Origin: Methylococcaceae bacterium
GTDB taxonomy: Bacteria; Pseudomonadota; Gammaproteobacteria; Methylococcales; Methylomonadaceae
Assembly: GCA_003155565.1 (NCBI GenBank)
Contig: PMDM01000366.1
Span: 1-5,247 of the forward strand
Direction of reading: 5' to 3'
Length of the DNA: 5,247 nt
The position numbers and the translations under genes are program-made. Below the pieces are notes generated by a model. That model did not search any database, had not been told where the DNA came from, and saw nothing but the letters and a program-made list of their open reading frames with translations. Of this stretch, positions 1-5,247 are shown piece after piece (position 1 is the first letter of the stretch; the number at the start of each line of letters is the position of its first letter).

Positions 1-69
1 AAGAAAACAAAGCAACTATTCGCAGCCCTGATCTTATTGGTTTCAGGTTTGGGAACTTTGCAAGCAGCC
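1..69 (+). other. Sec signal peptide of CoxB (start codon outside window)
   Basis: The first codons read KKTKQ (positive n-region), LFAALILLVSGLGTL (hydrophobic core) and QAA (small-residue cleavage region), followed by the polar EECPS. This is a standard Sec/SPase I signal with cleavage expected after A22 or A23, counted from base 1. There is no lipobox cysteine at the cleavage point; the first Cys comes three residues after the second Ala. The signal shows that the gene starts upstream of base 37. Confidence 0.85.
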
Positions 70-2109
70 GAGGAATGCCCTTCCAAAATAGTGGAGGGTA
101 GCGTTTGTCTGCCTAAAGGTTTCCCAGTTGAAGCTACACCGGGCGGATATACGCTCAATTTGACGCAAGGCCATACGCAGATCAGTCACGACGTTTATGA
201 CCTGCACATGCTGATCTTATGGATCTGTGTATTTGTCGGTATTGGTGTGTTTGGCACCATGTTTTACTCCATCTACCATCATCGTAAATCCAAGGGACAC
301 GTCGCCGAGCAGTTTCACGAAAATACCACCGTTGAAATCATCTGGACTATCATTCCGGCGTTGATATTGTTGGCTATGGCTATTCCCGCCACCAAAACTA
401 TGATTGAAATGAATGGTGTGGAAGAGTCTGATATGACTGTTAAGGTCACAGGCTGGCAATGGAAATGGGAATATGATTACTTAGGTAGCGACATTCATTT
501 TTTCAGTAATCTGGATCATGCCAGCAACCAAGCAAGACGATTAGATTCGAATACCGATCCCCGGTCTGTTTCTCATTACTTATTGCGTGTTGATGAGCCT
601 TTAGTTATCCCCGTTAACAAAAAAATCCGTTTCGTATTCACGGCGGCTGATGTTCTTCATTCCTGGTGGGTGCCTGATCTGGGCTGGAAAAAAGATGCGA
701 TACCAGGGTTTATCAATGAAGCCTGGGCTTCAGTCGAAGAGCCGGGCATCTACCGGGGGCAGTGTACCGAGCTTTGTGGGAAAGACCATGCTTTCATGCC
801 TGTGGTGGTGATAGCGATGGAGCAAGAAGATTATGATGCTTGGGTAGAAAAGAAGCAGCTTGAGGTTTGTAAAGGGAAAAGCGCGGTTGATTTGCCGCAT
901 GATGAATTGATAAGCAAGGGTGCTGAAACCTATGCAAGCAATTGCGCTACTTGTCATATGGCAGATGGTGCGGGTATCCCTGGCGCGTTTCCGCCTTTAA
1001 AGGGAAGCCCTGTAGTTAATGGGGATATTAATGCCCAGGCTACCTTGGTGCTGAATGGTAAAAATGCCATGCCTGCCTTTGGTAAACAGCTTTCAGCGAC
1101 AGAACTGGCATCCGTCATTACCTATACTCGTAACGCCTTGGGCAATTCCAAAGGTGATGAGACTCAACCTAAGGCAATCAAGGCCAAGTTGCCCGATTCA
1201 GGCGGTGATGACGATTGTGGTAAACCTGTAAAAGCTGATAAAGATAGCAAATCATCCAAAGTAGATAATGTTAAATCTGACGATCAGGATGGTGATGAAG
1301 GTCGCAAGTTATTGCAGCATCAAGCCAAAACGACCAATAAAGAGGTTTCGCCTCATGACAATTTGATTGCGGCAGGGCAGACTGTTTATGAAGCTAACTG
1401 TGTCTCCTGCCATCAAAAAAATGGCGGTGGGATGCCGCCAGTCTTCCCGGCTTTAACTGGGAGTGCGGTCGTTAAGGGTGATATAAAAGCCCAGGCCAAT
1501 CTGGTTATGAAAGGCAAAGGCAGTATGCCTGCGTTTGGCGGTAAATTGACTCCTGCTGAATTGTCGCAAGTCATTACTTATACCAGAAATGCCTTGGGAA
1601 ATTCTAACGGCGATGCAATAAAGGCAGACGAAATAGAAAAATTATTGCAAGGCAAAGAGGAATCGGCTGATGAAAATTCATCAGAAAGTAACAAACCGGA
1701 ATCTGTCGATAAGATCAAAGAAGAGCCAAAGGCAGATAAATCAGACGGCGATAAAACTTCTAAAACAGGTGATAAAGCCACTGTTATAGCCGAAAAGTCT
1801 TTGGACGAATTAGTGGCTCAGGGCGAATCTGTGTATGAAGAAAATTGCCAATCCTGCCATCAACCAAATGGTGTCGGTATGCCGCCCGTGTTTCCTGCCT
1901 TAAAGGGAAGTCAGGTAGTAACCGGAGCTATTGATGCACAGGTTGAAATCATGAGCAAAGGCAAGGGTATGATGCCCGCTTTTGGGAACACATTGAATGC
2001 AGTTGATTTTGCTTCCGTACTCGCGTTTACGCGAAATAAGCTGGGTAATTCGACAGGTGATTTTAAGCAGCCCTCGGAGATTGAGGCGTTACAGTCAGCC
2101 AATAAATAA
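1..2109 (+). CDS. coxB: Cytochrome c oxidase subunit II with three fused cytochrome c domains (5' end cut by window)
   Basis: Subunit II (CoxB/CtaC) takes electrons into the oxidase through the periplasmic CuA centre. The frame is open from base 1 and begins KKTKQLFAALILL, a signal peptide, so the true start is upstream, probably the codon just before the window; the in-frame TTG at 37 lies inside the signal peptide. Residues below count that TTG as 1. Membrane helices lie near 57-80 and 100-120, with the conserved E100 (VEIIWTIIP) at the K-channel entry. The aromatic patch TGWQWKWEY (138-146) and all CuA ligands are present: H208, C243, E245, C247, H251, M254. Three cytochrome c domains follow, with CATCH (303-307), CVSCH (455-459) and CQSCH (604-608) and candidate Met ligands M345, M497, M646 in MPAF motifs. 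The protein exceeds 700 residues, against about 250-400 for common forms. Four extra periplasmic cysteines occur (C14, C24, C278, C394). It is the first gene seen of the cox operon. Confidence 0.96.
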   Translation, partial: KKTKQLFAALILLVSGLGTLQAAEECPSKIVEGSVCLPKGFPVEATPGGYTLNLTQGHTQISHDVYDLHMLILWICVFVGIGVFGTMFYSIYHHRKSKGHVAEQFHENTTVEIIWTIIPALILLAMAIPATKTMIEMNGVEESDMTVKVTGWQWKWEYDYLGSDIHFFSNLDHASNQARRLDSNTDPRSVSHYLLRVDEPLVIPVNKKIRFVFTAADVLHSWWVPDLGWKKDAIPGFINEAWASVEEPGIYRGQCTELCGKDHAFMPVVVIAMEQEDYDAWVEKKQLEVCKGKSAVDLPHDELISKGAETYASNCATCHMADGAGIPGAFPPLKGSPVVNGDINAQATLVLNGKNAMPAFGKQLSATELASVITYTRNALGNSKGDETQPKAIKAKLPDSGGDDDCGKPVKADKDSKSSKVDNVKSDDQDGDEGRKLLQHQAKTTNKEVSPHDNLIAAGQTVYEANCVSCHQKNGGGMPPVFPALTGSAVVKGDIKAQANLVMKGKGSMPAFGGKLTPAELSQVITYTRNALGNSNGDAIKADEIEKLLQGKEESADENSSESNKPESVDKIKEEPKADKSDGDKTSKTGDKATVIAEKSLDELVAQGESVYEENCQSCHQPNGVGMPPVFPALKGSQVVTGAIDAQVEIMSKGKGMMPAFGNTLNAVDFASVLAFTRNKLGNSTGDFKQPSEIEALQSANK
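895..2106 (+). repeat. Three tandem cytochrome c modules in CoxB, separated by charged linkers
   Basis: Three related units, each about 100 residues, lie at roughly 895-1191, 1351-1650 and 1798-2106. Each starts with a short helix (PHDELISKGAETY, PHDNLIAAGQTVY, LDELVAQGESVY) and then has CxxCH at 943-957, 1399-1413 and 1846-1860. A proline/glycine loop ending in LKGS or LTGS, an MPAFG methionine loop, a TRNxLGNSxGD helix and a short acidic/basic tail follow. Heme motifs are 152 and 149 residues apart. Units 2 and 3 share about 60% of residues by eye over the core, and units 1 and 2 share ITYTRNALGNS exactly. Codons differ even where the protein is identical, so the duplication is old. The two linkers (about 50 residues each, near 1192-1350 and 1651-1797) are rich in Lys, Asp, Glu and Ser and look disordered. 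Confidence 0.9.
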
Positions 2110-2151
2110 TGTTTCGAGTGTGCTAAGGTTTTTGTTTTGCTGCTTTGTAAA

Positions 2152-2168
2152 AATCACTAGCAGTGATT
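2152..2168. repeat. Perfect 7-bp inverted repeat in the coxB-coxA gap
   Basis: AATCACT (2152-2158) and AGTGATT (2162-2168) are exact reverse complements around the 3-base centre AGC. In RNA this gives a small, AT-leaning hairpin ending 25 bases before the coxA start. No run of T follows it, so an intrinsic terminator is unlikely. It could be an mRNA processing or stability element, or an operator for a dimeric regulator. A chance occurrence cannot be excluded. Confidence 0.4.
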
Positions 2169-2182
2169 AATTTAGAATGAAT

Positions 2183-2187
2183 GAGGA
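2183..2187 (+). promoter_or_regulatory. Ribosome binding site of coxA
   Basis: GAGGA lies 6 bases before the ATG at 2194, a good Shine-Dalgarno match at standard spacing. It fixes the coxA start, ahead of the His-rich N-terminus. Confidence 0.8.
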
Positions 2188-2193
2188 AATGAT

Positions 2194-3855
2194 ATGTCTG
2201 CTGTTGTAGCTGAACATGATGAACACCACGAGCATGGCCACGAAGATCATGATCACGGCCCAGCTAAAGGTATCCTAAGATGGATTATTACCACTAACCA
2301 TAAGGACATAGGTACACTTTATTTGGTGTTTGCTTTGGCGATGTTTTTTGTTGGTGGCACTATGGCGATGGTGATTCGTGCAGAATTATTTGAGCCGGGT
2401 TTACAATTTGTCGAGCCGCAATTTTTTAACTCCATGACCACTATGCATGCTTTAGTGATGGTGTTCGGGGCGGTCATGCCGGGTTTTGTAGGGTTGGCTA
2501 ACTGGATGATCCCAATGATGATCGGTGCGCCGGATATGGCCTTGCCACGCATGAACAATATGAGTTTCTGGATGTTGGTTGCCGGTATTTTATTGCTTGC
2601 CAGTACTTTGTTCATGGAAGGCGGTGCGCCTGCCGGCGGTTGGACATTATATCCACCCCTGATTTTGCAAACCGGAGCAGCGTTGCCTTTTGCCATTTTC
2701 TCGGTGCATTTGCTAGGGATTTCGTCAATCATGGGTGCTATTAACATTATTGCGACCATCTTCAATATGCGTGCACCCGGAATGACGTTGATGCGGATGC
2801 CGATGTTCGTCTGGACTTGGGTAATCACCGCATTTTTATTGATAGCCGTGATGCCAGTTTTTGCCGGTGCGGTCACCATGCTGCTGACCGACAAATTTTT
2901 TGAAACCAGTTTTTTTGATGCAGCGGGCGGTGGCGATCCGGTACTTTTTCAACACATTTTTTGGTTCTTCGGGCATCCTGAAGTGTACATCATGATTTTG
3001 CCTACTTTTGGTATAGCATCAACTATTATCCCTGTGTTTGCCAGAAAACCGTTGTTTGGATATAGCTCGATGGTATACGCAACGGCTGCGATTGCCTTCT
3101 TGTCGTTTATCGTCTGGGCACATCACATGTTTACGGTGGGGATGCCGATTGCTGGCGAACTTTACTTCATGTACGCCACCATGTTAATTGCCATTCCTAC
3201 TGCGGTAAAAATTTTTAACTGGACGGCTACCATGTGGAAAGGTGCCATGACTTTTGAAGCTCCCATGCTGTTTTCAATAGCCTTTGTTGCGTTATTTACA
3301 GTAGGTGGGTTTACCGGTTTGATGATGGCGATTGCCCCTTCAGACTTGCAGTATCACGACACTTATTTTATTGTTGCACATTTTCATTACACGCTGGTTC
3401 CTGCTTCTGTCTTCATGTTAATGGCTGCTGGTTACTACTGGTTGCCTAAATGGACTGGCCACATGTACAACGAAAAAATTGGTCAGTTACATTTCTGGCT
3501 GTCTGTGGTGTCAGTAAATATCTTGTTCTTCCCGCAACATTTCTTAGGTTTGGCAGGTATGCCAAGGAGAATCCCTGATTATGCTGTCCAATTTGCTGAT
3601 TGGAACATGATTTCAAGTATTGGCGGTTTTATGTTTGGCGCTAGCCAGTTGTTGTTCCTGTATATAGTCATAGACACCATACGCGGCGGAACAGGCGAAA
3701 AAGTGACGAATGAAGTCTGGGAAGGCGCGCTTCAATACGGTGGTGGTGGCACTCAAGGTTTGGAATGGACATTGCCATCTCCACCCCCTTATCACACCTT
3801 TACCGAGCCGCCAGTTATTGTGCCTACTGAGTATCAGCATGAAGCTGCTCAATGA
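2194..3855 (+). CDS. coxA: Cytochrome c oxidase subunit I (aa3-type, catalytic)
   Basis: CoxA/CtaD is the 553-residue catalytic membrane subunit that reduces O2 to water and pumps protons. Its sequence is strongly conserved with the mitochondrial type. Heme a ligands are H85 and H398, and the heme a3 ligand is H396 (VAHFHYT). CuB ligands are H261, H310 and H311, with Y265 as the cross-linking tyrosine (GHPEVYI, WAHHMFTVG). Proton-path residues are present: D114 (GAPDMALPR), N121 and E263 for the D-channel and K339 (TAVKIFNW) for the K-channel, which fits the A1 subfamily. H388/D389 match the Mg/Mn site, and R458/R459 (MPRRIPDY) match the heme-propionate arginines. About twelve membrane helices are expected. 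The cytoplasmic N-terminus has seven histidines within residues 8-21, and the C-terminus ends in the proline-rich LPSPPPYHTF. The start is supported by the GAGGA site. The next ORF begins 6 bases after the stop. Confidence 0.98.
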   Translation: MSAVVAEHDEHHEHGHEDHDHGPAKGILRWIITTNHKDIGTLYLVFALAMFFVGGTMAMVIRAELFEPGLQFVEPQFFNSMTTMHALVMVFGAVMPGFVGLANWMIPMMIGAPDMALPRMNNMSFWMLVAGILLLASTLFMEGGAPAGGWTLYPPLILQTGAALPFAIFSVHLLGISSIMGAINIIATIFNMRAPGMTLMRMPMFVWTWVITAFLLIAVMPVFAGAVTMLLTDKFFETSFFDAAGGGDPVLFQHIFWFFGHPEVYIMILPTFGIASTIIPVFARKPLFGYSSMVYATAAIAFLSFIVWAHHMFTVGMPIAGELYFMYATMLIAIPTAVKIFNWTATMWKGAMTFEAPMLFSIAFVALFTVGGFTGLMMAIAPSDLQYHDTYFIVAHFHYTLVPASVFMLMAAGYYWLPKWTGHMYNEKIGQLHFWLSVVSVNILFFPQHFLGLAGMPRRIPDYAVQFADWNMISSIGGFMFGASQLLFLYIVIDTIRGGTGEKVTNEVWEGALQYGGGGTQGLEWTLPSPPPYHTFTEPPVIVPTEYQHEAAQ

Positions 3856-3861
3856 TAATTA

Positions 3862-3996
3862 ATGAACTTAAAAACAAAAAATCTGCTGACCGCATCCATA
3901 CTAGGGTTATTGGCACTTAGCTTTTACCTATATGCAATGCCCTCAGCCGTTATAGAACAGATTGCCAAAGCGATAAGAGCTATTTTTAATGGATGA
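3862..3996 (+). CDS. Small single-span membrane protein, candidate cytochrome oxidase small assembly protein
   Basis: This 44-codon ORF starts with ATG 6 bases after the coxA stop and ends in TGA 8 bases inside ctaG. The protein begins MNLKTKN (positive, likely cytoplasmic). One hydrophobic helix follows, about residues 8-26 (LLTASILGLLALSFYLYAM), and then an amphipathic tail (PSAVIEQIAKAIRAIFNG). Without it the coxA-ctaG gap would be 133 bases in an otherwise tight operon, and the frame fits the gap exactly. No strong Shine-Dalgarno is visible, so translation probably relies on coupling to the coxA stop. Many proteobacterial cox operons carry a short one-helix protein at this place, annotated as a cytochrome oxidase small assembly protein. 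The assignment here rests on position, size and topology, not on a recognised motif. Confidence 0.65.
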   Translation: MNLKTKNLLTASILGLLALSFYLYAMPSAVIEQIAKAIRAIFNG

Positions 3997-4540
3997 TGCG
4001 CTAAGTCTAAAGCAAAAAAATACTAAAATTGTTAAGATTTTGGTTCTGGTTGTAATAGGTATGTTCGGTTTCGGTTACGCCTTGGTGCCACTTTATGATG
4101 TGCTATGCGATTTGACTGGACTTAACGGCAAAGCGGATACACTTGCAGCAAAAGAAGTCCCCTATAAGGTTAATATGGCCAGGGAGATAAATGTTGAATT
4201 TATCACATCACTTAACGAATCGACGCCGATTGAGTTTCGAGCAGAAACCAGGCAGCTAAAAGTACACCCCGGCGAATACCATACCGTGTATTTTTATGCA
4301 AAGAATATGACCGATAAGGTCATGGATGCTACGGCAATCCCCAGTTTTTCGCCCGGTGTCGTTGGGGAATACTTTAAGAAAGTAGAATGTTTTTGTTTTA
4401 ATCAGCAAACATTTAAACCGGGGGAGTCAAAACGTATGCCCATGCGCTTTGCGGTTAAGCCGGATTTGCCGAAAGATCTTAAAACAATAACGCTTTCATA
4501 CACGTTTTTTGATAATACTAAAGCAGCAGTGCAAAAATAG
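3989..4540 (+). CDS. ctaG: Cytochrome c oxidase assembly protein CtaG/Cox11 (CuB copper chaperone)
   Basis: Cox11/CtaG inserts copper into the CuB site of subunit I. This 183-residue protein has the usual family length. It has a Lys-rich cytoplasmic start, one membrane anchor at about 14-35, and then the family signature YALVPLYDVLCDLTGLNG (30-47) with C40. A periplasmic immunoglobulin-like beta domain follows. The copper-binding CFCF motif is at 134-137 (C134, C136) in the context SFSPGVVGEYFKKVECFCF, so all three copper-related cysteines are intact. The end has the typical PDLPKDLKTITLSYTFF stretch. The ATG at 3989 is preceded by only a weak AAGAG at 3975-3979 and overlaps the upstream small ORF by 8 bases, which suggests translational coupling. 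It lies 11 bases before coxC. Confidence 0.96.
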   Translation: MDDALSLKQKNTKIVKILVLVVIGMFGFGYALVPLYDVLCDLTGLNGKADTLAAKEVPYKVNMAREINVEFITSLNESTPIEFRAETRQLKVHPGEYHTVYFYAKNMTDKVMDATAIPSFSPGVVGEYFKKVECFCFNQQTFKPGESKRMPMRFAVKPDLPKDLKTITLSYTFFDNTKAAVQK

Positions 4541-4541
4541 A

Positions 4542-4548
4542 AGAGGAA
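4542..4548 (+). promoter_or_regulatory. Ribosome binding site of coxC
   Basis: AGAGGAA lies directly after the ctaG stop and 3 bases before the ATG at 4552, with the GG core 5 bases from the start. It is a strong Shine-Dalgarno and decides the coxC start. Confidence 0.75.
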
Positions 4549-4551
4549 ATT

Positions 4552-5247
4552 ATGTCTACATCGCATGGTTATTACATCCCACATAAGGCGACTTGGCCGG
4601 TACTTGCAACTGCTGGTTTGTTTTGTATGTTGGCTGGATTTGCAAATTATTTAAATGGTTCGCCTAGCGGCGTGAACTTCATGTTGTTAGGTTTTACCAT
4701 TTTCATCGTCATGGTGGCGGGATGGTTTACCCTGCAAGCGACGGAAAGCGAATCGGGAACTTACAATACCCAGGTCGGTATTTCTTTCCGAATGGGCATG
4801 ATGTGGTTCATATTCTCAGAAGTGATGTTTTTTGCCGTTTTCTTCGGTACGCTTTGGTACACGCGTAATTTGTCCGTGCCTTGGTTGGGCGGTGAAGGTG
4901 ACGGTGCTGCGACGAAAGAACTGCTTACCCAATCCTATGAAGCCGTCTGGCCGACCAATGGCCCTAAGCATTTGGGCGGTAAACTTGTCGATGGTAAAGC
5001 CAATGGTGAATTTGAACCGATGGGTGCGTGGGGATTGCCCTTTGTCAATACCCTATTGCTGCTGTCCAGCGGCGTGACTTGCACTTGGGCGCATCATGGC
5101 TTATTGGCAAAAAACCGTGACCAGCTTATTAAAGGGTTGATAGCAACGGTCAGTTTGGGGTTTTTATTTGTCAGTTTTCAAGCATTCGAATACCATGAAG
5201 CCTACACCGAAATGGGCTTGACATTGGGTACAGGCATTTATGGCTCT
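4552..5247 (+). CDS. coxC: Cytochrome c oxidase subunit III (3' end cut by window)
   Basis: CoxC/CtaE is the non-catalytic core membrane subunit that stabilises subunit I and its proton uptake. The frame is open for 232 codons to the window edge; family members are usually near 260-300 residues, so perhaps 30-65 are missing. It starts MSTSHGYYIPHKATWPVL, typical of gammaproteobacterial forms. Hydrophobic segments lie at about 16-35, 42-62, 82-104, 161-184 and 191-212. Conserved motifs are GMMWFIFSEVMFF with E90 (the family's membrane carboxylate), NTLLLLSSGVTCTWAHH (166-182) and FQAFEYHEAY (209-218). The loop between the third and fourth hydrophobic segments (about 105-160) is longer than in mitochondria, with VPWLGGEG and WPTNGP, as I recall for gammaproteobacterial homologues. 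The last residues GIYGS match the family's conserved YGS. Confidence 0.96.
   Translation, partial: MSTSHGYYIPHKATWPVLATAGLFCMLAGFANYLNGSPSGVNFMLLGFTIFIVMVAGWFTLQATESESGTYNTQVGISFRMGMMWFIFSEVMFFAVFFGTLWYTRNLSVPWLGGEGDGAATKELLTQSYEAVWPTNGPKHLGGKLVDGKANGEFEPMGAWGLPFVNTLLLLSSGVTCTWAHHGLLAKNRDQLIKGLIATVSLGFLFVSFQAFEYHEAYTEMGLTLGTGIYGS

Noticed and set aside
37..39. TTG at 37 as the start of coxB
   Set aside because: The frame is open to base 1 and the upstream codons complete a normal signal peptide with its positive n-region, so the start is outside the window.
1192..1350. Linker as a sign of gene fusion error or frameshift between separate cytochrome genes
   Set aside because: The frame is continuous with no internal stop, no start with a ribosome site and no signal peptide before modules 2 or 3, so a true fused protein is the simpler reading.
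2152..2168. Inverted repeat as an intrinsic terminator of coxB
   Set aside because: The stem is short and AT-leaning and has no T-run after it, and coxA must be expressed with coxB.
2173..2178. TAGAAT as a -10 box for an internal coxA promoter
   Set aside because: No acceptable -35 hexamer lies 16-18 bases upstream, and single hexamers of this kind are common in AT-rich gaps.
2319..2894. 191-codon open frame on the minus strand opposite coxA
   Set aside because: It lies wholly opposite highly conserved subunit I sequence, has no plausible ribosome site or domain, and is a shadow of the transmembrane codon pattern.
3852..3920. 22-codon frame from the ATG overlapping the coxA stop (ATGA)
   Set aside because: The product is short and polar with no membrane segment; the ATG at 3862 gives a longer, membrane-type protein that runs exactly into ctaG.
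4832..5077. 81-codon + strand frame inside coxC
   Set aside because: It is out of frame within the conserved subunit III coding region; the coxC frame through the same bases gives family motifs.

Overview
The window holds most of an aa3-type (type A heme-copper) cytochrome c oxidase operon, all on the + strand. The order is subunit II (coxB, 5' end cut), subunit I (coxA), a 44-codon single-membrane-span protein, the copper chaperone CtaG/Cox11, and subunit III (coxC, 3' end cut). The order, the gammaproteobacterial style of subunits II and III, and the moderate GC content (mid-40s by eye) suggest a gammaproteobacterium. A methanotroph-like (Methylococcales) or similar environmental lineage is possible, but I cannot fix the taxon from this sequence.

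Layout: 1-2109 is a very large subunit II. It starts inside the window's first codons with a signal peptide, has the usual two-helix plus CuA domain, and then carries THREE tandem cytochrome c domains joined by charged, low-complexity linkers. A gap of 84 bases follows, with a perfect 7-bp inverted repeat and a clear ribosome binding site. Then come coxA (2194-3855), the small ORF (3862-3996), ctaG (3989-4540) and coxC (4552 to the edge). Gaps after coxA are 6 nt, an 8-nt overlap and 11 nt, which indicates one transcript with translational coupling. No stretch over 300 bases lacks a gene. The promoter and the terminator of the operon lie outside the window.

How the parts work together: the heme c domains of CoxB should collect electrons in the periplasm and pass them to CuA in the same polypeptide. 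From there they go to heme a and the heme a3-CuB centre of CoxA, where oxygen is reduced and protons are pumped. CoxC supports the core, and CtaG delivers copper to CuB. The 44-aa protein sits where many proteobacterial cox operons carry a small assembly protein. All expected catalytic residues are present, so the oxidase looks functional. The most unusual point is the triheme subunit II, which would make this a 'cccaa3'-like enzyme instead of the usual aa3 or caa3.
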